In this document: one piece after another, positions 43,957-53,630 of the stretch | Position numbering within the stretch: position 1 is the first letter of the stretch | Layout: every line of letters begins with the position of its first letter | Assembly (NCBI GenBank): GCA_039192165.1 | Contig: JBCCXD010000002.1 | Coordinates: forward strand, 372,001-436,000 | Length of the DNA: 64,000 nt | Direction of reading: 5' to 3' | DNA from: Dinoroseobacter sp039192165 | GTDB lineage: Bacteria; Pseudomonadota; Alphaproteobacteria; Rhodobacterales; Rhodobacteraceae | Translations under genes and position numbers: made by a program | The notes under the pieces: model-generated | What the model saw: the letters and a program-made list of their open reading frames with translations, nothing else | Told to the model about the DNA's origin: nothing | Databases searched by the model: none

Positions 43957-44167
43957 TTTCAGTTTGCCAGCGGGATTGAAAACTGCGCTGTTCTTTCGGG
44001 CGCAAATCCGGGTCCGCGGGCGCATACCTGGTGTGCCGCTTGTCGAGACCGCCGCCGGGCCTTATCTGCCTTGAAGCGCCCGCGCCTCGCCGTTAGGGTG
44101 CGCGCCGATTGAACAGGCGGCTGGGTGGGTCCACTGCTGCCGATCTAAAGACAAGGAAAGACCTCAG

Positions 44168-44488
44168 ATGTTCGCAACTCCTGCCTATGCCCAGGCTGCA
44201 GGCGGCGCCGGTGGCGCATTTGCCTCATTCGTACCGCTGATCCTGATCTTCGGGATTATGTATTTCCTGCTGATCCGTCCACAGCAGAAGAAGGTCAAGG
44301 AACACAAGGCAATGGTCGAAGCCCTGCGCCGCGGGGACCAGGTGGTCACCCAGGGCGGTGTGATCGGCAAAGTGACCAAGGTGGTCGACGACAATGAAGT
44401 GAAAGTCGAAATTGCCAGCGGCACCGAAGTACGCGTTGTGCGCCATACGATCCAGCAGGTCATCACCAAAACTGAACCGGCGAGCTAG
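44168..44488 (+). CDS. yajC: Preprotein translocase subunit YajC
   Basis: 106 residues: N-terminal membrane helix (PLILIFGIMYFLLIRPQQKK) and a cytoplasmic domain with GDQVVTQGG. Accessory subunit of SecDF. 5 nt before secD. Confidence 0.95.
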   Translation: MFATPAYAQAAGGAGGAFASFVPLILIFGIMYFLLIRPQQKKVKEHKAMVEALRRGDQVVTQGGVIGKVTKVVDDNEVKVEIASGTEVRVVRHTIQQVITKTEPAS

Positions 44489-44493
44489 CACTG

Positions 44494-46158
44494 ATGCTCG
44501 ATATTCCCCTTTGGAAGCGGGTGGTGATCTGGGGTGTGGTGGCCTTGGGTCTTATGCTCGCTATGCCCAATTTGTTTTACACCAAGGTCGAGGGACACAA
44601 CGATGCGGTAGCCCTCGTCGAACGGGGCGCAGAACCCGAGGGGGAAATTGCAAATCAACTGGCGGCTTGGCCGTCCTTCTTGCCTTCGGGCCTGATTAAC
44701 CTTGGTCTCGATTTGCGGGGGGGCGCCCATTTGCTGGCCGAGGTCCAGGTTGAAGACGTTTATGCCGAGCGCATGGACGCACTTTGGCCGGAGGTGCGTG
44801 ACGCCTTGCGTGTTGAACGCGCCACCGTTGGAACGATCCGCCGCCAGGAAACTGCGCCTGATGAGTTGCGGGTGCGGATCTCCCAGCCCGACCAGATCGG
44901 GCGCGCCGCCGAGGTGGTGCGTGGGCTCGCACAACCTGTAACCACCCTGACCGGGGTTGGTTCCTCGGATATCGAAGTTACGACGTCGGGCGCAGACGTG
45001 ATTGTCCGGCTCTCAGAAGCGGAGCAAAGCGCCACCGACGACCGTACAATTCAGCAGAGCCTTGAGATCATCCGACGCCGCGTCGACGAGGTCGGGACCC
45101 GCGAGCCCACGATCCAGCGGCAAGGAGAGGATCGTATACTGATTCAAGTGCCCGGAATCGGGTCAGCTGCAGAGCTGAAGGAGATTATAGGGACAACAGC
45201 GAAGCTGACTTTCAATCCGGTGGTCAACCGAACATCTGACCCAACAGCCGATCCCGGGCCGCGGAACACGTTGCTGCCGTCAGTCGATGAGCCGGGATCT
45301 TTCTATATTCTCGAGCGGACACCGGTGGTTTCGGGCGACCAGCTTACAGATGCCCAGCCCAGTTTCGACCAGAACGGTCTGCCAGCTGTGAATTTTCGCT
45401 TCAATCCGTCAGGTGCGCGCCTTTTCGGCGACTACACTGCCGAGAATATCGGGTCTCCGTTCGCCATTGTTCTGGACGATGAAGTGATTTCCGCGCCTGT
45501 CATCCAGTCTCACATTCCCGGTGGATCAGGGATCATCACGGGGAACTTCAGCGTCGAGGAAAGTACCCAGCTTGCCGTGCTGCTGAGGGCAGGGGCATTG
45601 CCGGCCGAAATGACGTTTCTGGAGGAGCGCACGATCGGTCCGGAGCTTGGTCAGGACAGCATCGATGCCGGACGGATTGCCTGCCTTGTTGCTCTGGGTG
45701 CTGTGCTGGTTTTCATGTCCGCGAGCTATGGGTTGTTTGGCATATTCGCCAATATCGCGCTTCTGCTGAACGTGGCGATGATCTTCGGCATTCTGTCGTT
45801 GATCGGGGGAACCCTGACCTTGCCGGGAATTGCAGGTATCGTACTGACAATCGGTATGGCTGTGGACGCCAACGTGCTTGTCTTCGAGCGAATCCGCGAA
45901 GAACTGAAAACAGCCCGAGGACCCGCGCGCGCGATTGAACAGGGCTATCAGCGCGCGCTAAGCGCCATTATCGACGCCAATATCACCACGTTCATCGTCG
46001 CCGTGATCCTCTTTACGTTAGGCGCCGGTCCGGTGCGGGGCTTTGCAGTGACACTCGGTATCGGAATTATCACCTCTGTCTTCACGGCTATCTTTGTCAC
46101 CCGGTTGTTGATCGTGACCTGGTTTGATCGCCGCCGCCCAAAAACCATCGAGGTCTGA
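44494..46158 (+). CDS. secD: Protein translocase subunit SecD
   Basis: 554 residues, RND-family motor driving protein export by proton flow. Periplasmic P1 region with DLRGGAHLLAEV near 70, the membrane core begins near 390, with GIAGIVLTIGMAVDANVLVFERIREE. Start 5 nt after yajC; secF follows with a 1-nt gap. Confidence 0.96.
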   Translation: MLDIPLWKRVVIWGVVALGLMLAMPNLFYTKVEGHNDAVALVERGAEPEGEIANQLAAWPSFLPSGLINLGLDLRGGAHLLAEVQVEDVYAERMDALWPEVRDALRVERATVGTIRRQETAPDELRVRISQPDQIGRAAEVVRGLAQPVTTLTGVGSSDIEVTTSGADVIVRLSEAEQSATDDRTIQQSLEIIRRRVDEVGTREPTIQRQGEDRILIQVPGIGSAAELKEIIGTTAKLTFNPVVNRTSDPTADPGPRNTLLPSVDEPGSFYILERTPVVSGDQLTDAQPSFDQNGLPAVNFRFNPSGARLFGDYTAENIGSPFAIVLDDEVISAPVIQSHIPGGSGIITGNFSVEESTQLAVLLRAGALPAEMTFLEERTIGPELGQDSIDAGRIACLVALGAVLVFMSASYGLFGIFANIALLLNVAMIFGILSLIGGTLTLPGIAGIVLTIGMAVDANVLVFERIREELKTARGPARAIEQGYQRALSAIIDANITTFIVAVILFTLGAGPVRGFAVTLGIGIITSVFTAIFVTRLLIVTWFDRRRPKTIEV

Positions 46159-46159
46159 G

Positions 46160-47122
46160 ATGCGCCTGAAGCTTGTTCCCTCGGAAACAAATTGGGATTT
46201 CTTTCGGTTCTCCAAGTTCACACTTGTGGCCTCTTTGCTTGCTATTATCGCATCAATCCTGCTGTGGCTGTCTGTTGGCCTGAACTTCGGGATAGATTTT
46301 CTTGGTGGCACCACGATCCGGACCGAGAGCGCGCAGCCTGTGGATGTGGGGTCTTACCGGCAGGCGATAGAACCCCTCGGGCTCGGGGATGTCTCGATCA
46401 CCGAGGTGTTCGATCCCAACTTCGGGCCAGACGAAAATGTTGCGATGATCCGTATCCAGGCCCAGGAAGGCCAGGAAAGCGTTCCGCCTGAAACCATTCA
46501 GGCTATAGAGGGTGCTTTGCGCGGCGTTGATCCCGACATGACGTTCCCGTCTGTTGAATCTGTCGGACCCAAAGTCTCCGGAGAACTTATTTTGACCGCC
46601 GTTCTTGCGGTGAGTGCCTCTATGGTAGCGATCTTGATTTATATTTGGTTGCGCTTCGAATGGCAGTTCTCGGTCGGGGCAATCGCTGCTCTGGTCCACG
46701 ATGTGATCTTGACGATCGGGGTCTTTTCCCTGCTGCAAATCCGGTTCGATTTGGCAACGATCGCCGCGATCCTCACCATTATCGGGTACTCGATCAACGA
46801 CACCGTGGTTATCTTTGACCGGCTCCGTGAAAACCTTATTAAATACAAGAAGAAACCTTTGCGGGACGTGATGAATCTCTCGGTAAATGAAACCCTGAGC
46901 CGCACAGTCATGACGTCGGGCACGACGCTCCTTGCGCTGATCGCATTGCTGGCGCTTGGCGGTGACGTGATCCGCGGTTTTGTTTTTGCAATCTTCTGGG
47001 GCGTGATTGTGGGAACATATTCATCAGTATTTGTTGCCAAGAATGTGGTGCTGCTTCTTGGGGTTAATCGCGAACCCAAAGATCCTGAAAAGGGTAATCA
47101 GTTCGCCAACGTAGATGCCTGA
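46160..47122 (+). CDS. secF: Protein translocase subunit SecF
   Basis: 320 residues from the ATG at 46160. NFGIDFLGGTTI near 35 and YSINDTVVIFDRLREN near 214 are the SecF signatures. Partner of SecD. Confidence 0.95.
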   Translation: MRLKLVPSETNWDFFRFSKFTLVASLLAIIASILLWLSVGLNFGIDFLGGTTIRTESAQPVDVGSYRQAIEPLGLGDVSITEVFDPNFGPDENVAMIRIQAQEGQESVPPETIQAIEGALRGVDPDMTFPSVESVGPKVSGELILTAVLAVSASMVAILIYIWLRFEWQFSVGAIAALVHDVILTIGVFSLLQIRFDLATIAAILTIIGYSINDTVVIFDRLRENLIKYKKKPLRDVMNLSVNETLSRTVMTSGTTLLALIALLALGGDVIRGFVFAIFWGVIVGTYSSVFVAKNVVLLLGVNREPKDPEKGNQFANVDA

Positions 47123-47232
47123 ATGTCTGTCGGCGGCGCCAGTCGTGCCGGTGCCTGTCGCTCTGGCGCCTGTGTGATAACCGGAGCGGCCGTTCTGATC
47201 GGGTTGTCGCTTCGGAAACAAGGGAAACGAAG

Positions 47233-47592
47233 ATGCGCCTGAACGAAGTGAGCTATACCAACGCGCTTCCGGTAGAAGGCTATGGCCCCGGTTTCTTCCG
47301 GCTCGGCGGCGCGGTCTATGAAGGCGCAATTGCGGTTCTGCCCTCGGGCGTTTCCGCCTGGGATGGATTTGACGACACCGCGGCGTTTGCCAACGCTGAG
47401 ATCGATGTGCTCTTCGTCGGCATGGGCGCTGATATTGCCCACGCGCCCGCGTCGTTTCGGGCAGCGTTGGAGGCAATGGGGATCGGGGTCGAAGTAATGT
47501 CCTCACCCGCGGCCTGTCGGACCTATAATGTCCTTTTGTCCGAGGGACGGCGCGTCGGGCTGGCGCTCTTTCCGGTACACAGTATGTCGTAA
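47233..47592 (+). CDS. Mth938-like domain protein
   Basis: 119 residues of the Mth938 (DUF498) family, seen near secF in other alphaproteobacteria. VLFVGMGADIAHAP near 56 and SPAACRTYNVLLSEGR near 90 are the typical segments. The human relative is linked to mitochondrial complex I assembly; the bacterial role is unknown. Confidence 0.88.
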   Translation: MRLNEVSYTNALPVEGYGPGFFRLGGAVYEGAIAVLPSGVSAWDGFDDTAAFANAEIDVLFVGMGADIAHAPASFRAALEAMGIGVEVMSSPAACRTYNVLLSEGRRVGLALFPVHSMS

Positions 47593-47653
47593 GTTGTTGC
47601 GGCAGGGGCCTAATCGCCTTTCGCGAAGACGTGTCATCCGCTAAGCCAGAGCA

Positions 47654-48271
47654 ATGGAGCTTGTGGTGGACAATGTGGCCTGCGCCCGGGGTGGCCTGCG
47701 CGTGATCGAAGGGGTCAGCTTTACCCTGCAGGCCGGGCAAGCGCTTGTGATACGGGGGCCGAACGGGATCGGGAAGACGACGCTCTTACGCGCAATCGCG
47801 GGTCTGCAACCGGTTTTGGAAGGAACCATTGCGATGCCTGAAGACGCGGTGGCTTACGCAGGCCATGCCGACGGGCTGAAGGGTCCGCTCAGTGTTGAGC
47901 AAAACCTGAGATTCTGGGCGCAGATTTATGGAACCAAGAGCATCGGGAGGGCGCTCGAAGCTTTCGATATGACTGGTTTGCTCGACCGGCAGGCGCAAGA
48001 CCTGTCCGCAGGTCAGAAACGGCGTCTTGGTCTGGCGAGGATGGAGGTCACGGGGCGCCCGATCTGGGTCCTGGATGAACCGACAGTGTCGCTTGACGCC
48101 GCAAACACTGCACTTTTTGCCGCCATGGTCGCGCGGCATATCGATGGCGGTGGAATAGCCGTTATGGCAACGCATATTGAGCTTGGGCTGGACACGCAGA
48201 TTTTCGACCTTGCGCCGTTCAAGGCAAGCGACAGCGCATCGCAGCCGTTTCTGGACGAGGCCTTCCTGTGA
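47654..48271 (+). CDS. ccmA: Haem exporter ATPase CcmA
   Basis: 205 residues. Walker A GPNGIGKTT, signature LSAGQKRR, Walker B VLDEP. Powers release of haem-CcmE in cytochrome c maturation with CcmBCD. 4-nt overlap with ccmB. Confidence 0.94.
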   Translation: MELVVDNVACARGGLRVIEGVSFTLQAGQALVIRGPNGIGKTTLLRAIAGLQPVLEGTIAMPEDAVAYAGHADGLKGPLSVEQNLRFWAQIYGTKSIGRALEAFDMTGLLDRQAQDLSAGQKRRLGLARMEVTGRPIWVLDEPTVSLDAANTALFAAMVARHIDGGGIAVMATHIELGLDTQIFDLAPFKASDSASQPFLDEAFL

Positions 48272-48924
48272 GGGCGCTTCTGGTTCGTGATCTCGCGCTT
48301 GCGGTTAAAGCTGGTGGAGGGTTCGGCCTAAGTCTTGCGTTTTTTCTGATCGTGATCGTCCTTGTGCCTTTCGGCGTCGGTCCGGATACAGGCATCCTGC
48401 GCGAGGTCGCGACCGGGATTCTCTGGGTTGGGGCCTTGTTGGCATGTCTTTTGTCCCTAGACCGGATTTTCCAGCTGGACTACGAGGATGGCTCGTTGGA
48501 TCTGCTGGTAACCTCGCCGTTGCCTCTTGAGGGTCTTGTTGCCGCAAAGGCGCTGGCGCACTGGCTGACCACAGGACTGCCGCTGACGCTTGTCGCTCCT
48601 CTATTGGGGGTTTTGCTGAACCTCGATCCGACTGGATACAGATGGATTGTTGTCTCGCTCGCGCTGGGCACCCCTGCACTTAGCATGATAGGCACGTTCG
48701 GCGCCGCGTTGACTGTGGGTCTCAAACGGGGGGGGTTGCTTTTGTCTTTGTTGGTGCTGCCACTTTATGTGCCGACCCTGATCTTTGGCGCAGAAACCGT
48801 TCGGCGCGCTGTAGACGGCCTCGAAAATACAACGCCGCTCTTGATGTTGTCTGGCATAACGCTGGGAACGCTGGCGCTGCTGCCTTTCGCTGCGGCTGCG
48901 GCAATCCGTATCAACCTTCGCTGA
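48268..48924 (+). CDS. ccmB: Haem exporter membrane protein CcmB
   Basis: 218 residues, six hydrophobic helices, family segment LLSLLVLPLYVPTLIFG near 150. GTG start overlapping the ccmA stop. Confidence 0.94.
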   Translation: MRALLVRDLALAVKAGGGFGLSLAFFLIVIVLVPFGVGPDTGILREVATGILWVGALLACLLSLDRIFQLDYEDGSLDLLVTSPLPLEGLVAAKALAHWLTTGLPLTLVAPLLGVLLNLDPTGYRWIVVSLALGTPALSMIGTFGAALTVGLKRGGLLLSLLVLPLYVPTLIFGAETVRRAVDGLENTTPLLMLSGITLGTLALLPFAAAAAIRINLR

Positions 48925-48979
48925 CCCCGCGCGCGGATGTCCCGTTGCCGCCTTGAACCCGAGCATCTACGTTTCTCGC

Positions 48980-49708
48980 ATGTCGATCTGGGAATATGCC
49001 AACCCTAAAAAATTCATGGAGACCTCGTCCAAGGTTCTGCCATGGGTCATCGGGCTAGCCGCCGCCTGCCTCATTTTAGGGCTGGCTTGGGGTTTTTTCT
49101 TTACACCCGACGACTTCCGGCAAGGCTCAACGGTCAAAATAATCTTCCTTCATGTCCCGGCGGCCATGATGGCAATCAATATCTGGGTCATGATGTTTGC
49201 CACGTCTTTGATCTGGTTGATCCGGCGCCATCATGTAAGTGCGCTCGCGGCAAAGGCTGCGGCCCCGATTGGCGCCACTATGACGGTCATTGCGCTCTTC
49301 ACGGGCGCCATATGGGGACAGCCCATGTGGGGCACGTGGTGGGAGTGGGACCCGCGCCTGACGTCATTTCTGATTCTGTTTTTATTTTACTTGGGCTACA
49401 TCGCCATGTGGGCAGCTATTGAAGACTCAGACACCGCAGCGGACCTCACATCAATCCTCTGCCTTGTGGGATCGGTTTTTGCCGTACTGAGCCGCTATGC
49501 TGCGCAGTTCTGGAACCAGGGACTGCATCAGGGGGCGACCCTGTCGCTCGACAAAGAAGAGAACATTTCCGATGTTTTCTATCATCCGCTTCTCTTCTGT
49601 CTTGCTGGCTTCGTGCTTTTGTTTGTGGCGCTGCTTTTGCTGCGCACCCGGATGGAGATCCGGGCGCGGCGGCTTAGGGCATTGCAGTTGAGGGAGCGTA
49701 TGGCCTGA
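48980..49708 (+). CDS. ccmC: Cytochrome c maturation protein CcmC
   Basis: 242 residues from the ATG at 48980. The WWD haem-handling motif is present as WGTWWEWDPRLTS near 115. Loads haem onto CcmE. Six membrane helices. Confidence 0.95.
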   Translation: MSIWEYANPKKFMETSSKVLPWVIGLAAACLILGLAWGFFFTPDDFRQGSTVKIIFLHVPAAMMAINIWVMMFATSLIWLIRRHHVSALAAKAAAPIGATMTVIALFTGAIWGQPMWGTWWEWDPRLTSFLILFLFYLGYIAMWAAIEDSDTAADLTSILCLVGSVFAVLSRYAAQFWNQGLHQGATLSLDKEENISDVFYHPLLFCLAGFVLLFVALLLLRTRMEIRARRLRALQLRERMA

Positions 49709-49884
49709 TGCCAGATCTCGGAAAATACGCGATTGAAGTTCTGTCAGCCTACGCGTTCACGCTGACACTGCTTGGAGTGCTTGTGATTTGGACCCTGTAT
49801 CAGGGCGCCAGGGTCAAAGAAGCGCTGCGCGCCTTTGAAGACCGCCGCGCGGAGGCTGCAAGGTCTCAGGAGGCAGCGGAGTGA
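49708..49884 (+). CDS. ccmD: Cytochrome c maturation protein CcmD
   Basis: 58 residues: MPDLGKYAIEVLSAYAFT, one membrane helix, then a charged cytoplasmic tail. Start overlaps the ccmC stop by one base (TGATG). Small CcmABC-associated subunit. Normally ccmG follows in relatives; here acnA is met head-on. Confidence 0.9.
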   Translation: MPDLGKYAIEVLSAYAFTLTLLGVLVIWTLYQGARVKEALRAFEDRRAEAARSQEAAE

Positions 49885-49925
49885 ACCGGTCCCGACGCGA
49901 AGCGCTTTCGCGAACTCCCACTTAA

Positions 49926-49949
49926 AAAGGGGCGTTTATCCGCACCTTT
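49926..49949. terminator. Weak terminator between ccmD and acnA
   Basis: AAAGG and CCTTT arms (49926-49930, 49945-49949) plus a GCG/CGC pair of triplets with a mismatch between. Sits between convergent genes and has A/T ends on both sides. Modest stem. Confidence 0.5.
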
Positions 49950-49960
49950 CAGGCTTACAC

Positions 49961-52666
49961 TTACTCGGCGGCAACAGGTGCCTTCGCAAGGTTGCGCAGC
50001 ACGTAGTGCAACACCCCGCCGTTTTCGATGTATTCGATCTCTACCTCGGTATCGATCCGGCATTTCAGTTCGATGTTCCTGGTTGTACCATCGGCATAGG
50101 TGATCGTGCAGGGCACAAGGCTCAGCGGTGACAGGTCACCTTCCAACCCTGTGATCGAAACAGTCTCGTCGCCCTTTAAATTCAGAGTCTTTCGGGTATC
50201 TCCGCCGGTAAACTCAAACGGGATAACACCCATGCCAACCAGATTTGAGCGGTGGATCCGTTCAAAACTTTCAGCGATTACAGCCTTTACGCCCAGCAAG
50301 CTTGTGCCCTTCGCCGCCCAGTCGCGCGAAGAACCCGCGCCATACTGCGCGCCGCCGAAAATCACCAAGGGTGTTTCCGTCTCTTTGTAGGCCATCGCCG
50401 CTTCGAAAATCGAGGTTTGCTCGCCATCAGGGCCCAACGTATAGCCGCCTTCTACACCGTCGAGCATTTCGTTTTTTATGCGTATGTTGGCGAAGGTGCC
50501 GCGCATCATGATCTCGTGGTTGCCGCGCCGCGAACCATAGGAATTGAACTCGCGCGGTTGGACCTGTCGTTCTGTCAGATAGCGCCCGGCGGGCGTGCTT
50601 TCCTTGAAAGAACCGGCCGGAGAAATGTGGTCGGTGGTGATCATGTCGCCCAGGATCGCCAGAACCTTGGCGTCCTTCACGTCACTGATCGTCCCGGGCG
50701 TTTCGCCCATTCCCTGGAAATAGGGCGGATTTTGCACATAGGTCGACGTGGCCGGCCAGTCGTAAGTTAAGCTGTCGGTCGTCTCAACACTCCGCCACTT
50801 CTCATCGCCTTTGAAAACGTCAGCGTATTTCGTCATGAAAGCATCTCTGGTCACGGTTTGCTCGACCAGTTCCGCGATCTCCTGTGTGCTGGGCCAGATG
50901 TCTCTCAGAAAAACATCATTGCCATCCTGGTCTTGGCCCAACGGATCGGACGTGAGGTCAATATCCATCGTGCCAGCCAAGGCATAGGCCACGACTAGCG
51001 GCGGGGAGGCGAGGTAGTTTGCGCGCACGTCCGGGCTGATGCGGCCCTCAAAGTTTCGGTTGCCTGACAAAACCGCGGTTGCCACAAGGTCGCCTTCGGC
51101 GATTGCATCTGAAATTTCGGCCTGGATCGGGCCGGAGTTGCCAATGCATGTCGTGCAACCATAGCCCACAAGATTAAAACCAATCTTGTCGAGATCCTCT
51201 TGGAGTCCCGCAGCTTCCAGATATTCGGAGACTACTTGCGAACCTGGGGCGAGAGATGTCTTTACCCACGGTTTGCGGTCCAGACCAAGAGCGGCTGCCT
51301 TGCGGGCGACAAGACCAGCGCCGATCATGACATAGGGATTGGAGGTATTGGTGCAGGAGGTAATTGAGGCGATGACAACTTTGCCTGACTCCATTGTGTA
51401 GTCTTCGCCCTCCACAGCGAAGTGTTCGCCCATCGGGCGTTTAAAGGTCTCCGCCATCTCGTTCTTAAACGCAGTTTGTGCGTCGGTCAGTGCCACGAAG
51501 TCCTGAGGGCGTTTCGGGCCAGAAATTGCTGGCACGATCGTGCCCATGTCGAGGGTCAGCGTATCGGTATAGATTGGCGCGTAATCGTCACCGCGCCAGA
51601 ACCCATTTTCCTTGGCATAGGCTTCAACGAGGGCGATGCGCGCTTCGTCGCGACCAGTGTTGCGCATATAACGGAGAGTTTCGCCATCAATGGGAAAGAA
51701 CCCACAGGTTGCGCCGTATTCGGGCGCCATATTTGCGATGGTCGCCCGGTCTGCCAGTGGCAGTTTGTCGAGACCAGCACCAAAAAATTCGACGAACTTC
51801 CCGACCACGCCTTTCTCGCGCAACATCTCCACGACTTTTAGAACCAGGTCGGTACCGGTGGTTCCTTCAACCATTCCGCCTGTCAGTTCGAACCCGATAA
51901 CTTCGGGGACCAGCATCGAAATCGGTTGGCCGAGCATCGCTGCTTCGGCCTCGATCCCGCCGACGCCCCATCCAAGTACGGCCATACCGTTGACCATCGT
52001 TGTGTGACTGTCGGTTCCCACAAGCGTGTCCGGATACGCGACCTCCACGCCATTCTGATCGGTGTCGGTCCAGACAGTCTGGGCAAGGTATTCAAGGTTT
52101 ACCTGGTGGCAAATCCCTGTGCCGGGTGGCACCACGCGGAAGTTGTCAAAAGCGGACTGCCCCCATTTCAGAAACGTATAGCGCTCCAAATTGCGCTCGT
52201 ATTCGCGGTCCACGTTTACCTGGAAAGCGCGTGGGTTTCCGAACTCATCGATCATAACCGAATGGTCGATCACCAGATCAACAGGGTTCAACGGATTGAT
52301 CTTCTCGGCATCTCCGCCGAGACCCACGATCCCGTCGCGCATCGCAGCAAGGTCTACCACGGCAGGAACACCGGTGAAGTCCTGCATCAGAACACGGGCT
52401 GGCCGGTATGCAATTTCTCGTGGGTTCTGCCCGCCTTTTTCGCCCCATTCAGCAAAGGCCTTTATGTCGTCTACCGATACGGTGCGCCCGCCATCCTCAA
52501 ACCGCAACATGTTCTCAAGCACCACCTTTAAAGCAGCAGGGAGATCAGAGAACTTTCCAAGGCCAGCTGCTTCAGCGGCGGGTATTGAATAATAGTCGAT
52601 TGACTGGCCCGCGATGCTGAGTGTCTTTCGGGTCTTTGACGTATCCTGGCCTACGGAGATGGGCAT
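49961..52666 (-). CDS. acnA: Aconitate hydratase A
   Basis: 901-residue AcnA of the TCA cycle from the ATG at 52666 with AGGGAG upstream. Iron-sulfur cysteines are in TSCTNTSNP and GCTTCIGNSGP. The C-terminal swivel domain carries GAGSSRDWAAKG. Strong match in size and motifs. A GTATAC-containing palindrome is 105 nt before the start. Confidence 0.96.
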   Translation of the reverse strand: MPISVGQDTSKTRKTLSIAGQSIDYYSIPAAEAAGLGKFSDLPAALKVVLENMLRFEDGGRTVSVDDIKAFAEWGEKGGQNPREIAYRPARVLMQDFTGVPAVVDLAAMRDGIVGLGGDAEKINPLNPVDLVIDHSVMIDEFGNPRAFQVNVDREYERNLERYTFLKWGQSAFDNFRVVPPGTGICHQVNLEYLAQTVWTDTDQNGVEVAYPDTLVGTDSHTTMVNGMAVLGWGVGGIEAEAAMLGQPISMLVPEVIGFELTGGMVEGTTGTDLVLKVVEMLREKGVVGKFVEFFGAGLDKLPLADRATIANMAPEYGATCGFFPIDGETLRYMRNTGRDEARIALVEAYAKENGFWRGDDYAPIYTDTLTLDMGTIVPAISGPKRPQDFVALTDAQTAFKNEMAETFKRPMGEHFAVEGEDYTMESGKVVIASITSCTNTSNPYVMIGAGLVARKAAALGLDRKPWVKTSLAPGSQVVSEYLEAAGLQEDLDKIGFNLVGYGCTTCIGNSGPIQAEISDAIAEGDLVATAVLSGNRNFEGRISPDVRANYLASPPLVVAYALAGTMDIDLTSDPLGQDQDGNDVFLRDIWPSTQEIAELVEQTVTRDAFMTKYADVFKGDEKWRSVETTDSLTYDWPATSTYVQNPPYFQGMGETPGTISDVKDAKVLAILGDMITTDHISPAGSFKESTPAGRYLTERQVQPREFNSYGSRRGNHEIMMRGTFANIRIKNEMLDGVEGGYTLGPDGEQTSIFEAAMAYKETETPLVIFGGAQYGAGSSRDWAAKGTSLLGVKAVIAESFERIHRSNLVGMGVIPFEFTGGDTRKTLNLKGDETVSITGLEGDLSPLSLVPCTITYADGTTRNIELKCRIDTEVEIEYIENGGVLHYVLRNLAKAPVAAE

Positions 52667-52762
52667 GAACTGGCTCCCTATTTGGTTAAGGGTCTCGCTG
52701 GCTGCGCTATAAACCCCCGCGCGCCGGGCGATCAAGGGTTATGCCGCATCTTAGAGATATAA

Positions 52763-52780
52763 GTATACTGTTGTATACAA
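52763..52780. promoter_or_regulatory. TTGTATACAA palindrome upstream of acnA
   Basis: TTGTATACAA at 52771-52780, the same core as the two sites flanking the GntR gene, with a second GTATAC at 52763-52768 spaced 10 nt away, one helical turn. Between acnA (start 52666) and the DUF1223 gene (start 52915). Confidence 0.55.
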
Positions 52781-52914
52781 TTACTATGCCTGCGGGTATG
52801 AACAATGCTCCGGAACCAATCACAGCTGTGTGTTCTTTCGAAATCTCGCAATTCGTTGATTGGTTATCTTCCCGGGAAAGGATTACCTAGGGATCACCGG
52901 GAAGAAGGTCACTC

Positions 52915-53628
52915 ATGCGTCCACTCATTTTCTCACTCGGGGTGCTTGCTGCGTCCCTGCTTGGATTGACACAACCTGCGCCTGCACAGGCGGCGGACAA
53001 ACTTGTGGTTGTCGAGCTCTACACCTCGCAAGGATGCTCATCGTGCCCTCCTGCAGATGCATTGCTGCAAAAGATTTCAGCGGAGTATGACGATGTCATC
53101 GCGCTCGCGCTGCATGTCGACTACTGGGACTATATCGGGTGGAAAGACATGTTCGCTGATCCGGCATACTCAAAACGCCAGAAAGACTATGGCCGCGCTG
53201 CGGGACACCGAAGCGTGTTCACGCCACAGATGGTGATCGGCGGAATCGACCATGTTGTTGGCTATAAGCCGATGGATGTCGCCAACGTTATCCAAAAACA
53301 TCGGTCCGCGCCCGACGAGATTTCGGTCACCGCGCAGCGCGCCGGCAGTGACGTGATCATCACTTTGGTGTCACTGCGCGACAGCGGCACCTATCGGGTC
53401 AGCCTGGTCGGCTACGCCAATGAGGAAACGGTCTCCATCAAGCGCGGCGAGAATGCGGGCAAGACCATCACCTACGCAAATACGGTCAAAGACTTCGTTG
53501 ATCTCGGCAAGTGGGATGGATCTGGACGCAAATCGATCCGTCACAAGATGCCCGAAGGTGAAAACGCTGCTGTGGTGGTTCAAAAAGCCGGTATGGGTCC
53601 CGTTGTCGGCGCCGCTCGCGTGCGTTGA
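52915..53628 (+). CDS. DUF1223 thioredoxin-like secreted protein
   Basis: 237 residues with a signal peptide (to about AQA, residue 26). Thioredoxin-like start with a CSSC motif (SQGCSSCPPAD) near 41. Family role unknown, perhaps a periplasmic thiol protein. Ends 2 nt from the convergent nitrile-hydratase-type gene. Confidence 0.87.
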   Translation: MRPLIFSLGVLAASLLGLTQPAPAQAADKLVVVELYTSQGCSSCPPADALLQKISAEYDDVIALALHVDYWDYIGWKDMFADPAYSKRQKDYGRAAGHRSVFTPQMVIGGIDHVVGYKPMDVANVIQKHRSAPDEISVTAQRAGSDVIITLVSLRDSGTYRVSLVGYANEETVSIKRGENAGKTITYANTVKDFVDLGKWDGSGRKSIRHKMPEGENAAVVVQKAGMGPVVGAARVR

Positions 53629-53630
53629 AC

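Noticed and set aside
42859..44025. 388-residue minus-strand frame opposite the EF-hand gene
   Set aside because: Arg/Pro/Gly-rich with no domain; the plus strand has a signal peptide and EF-hand loops.
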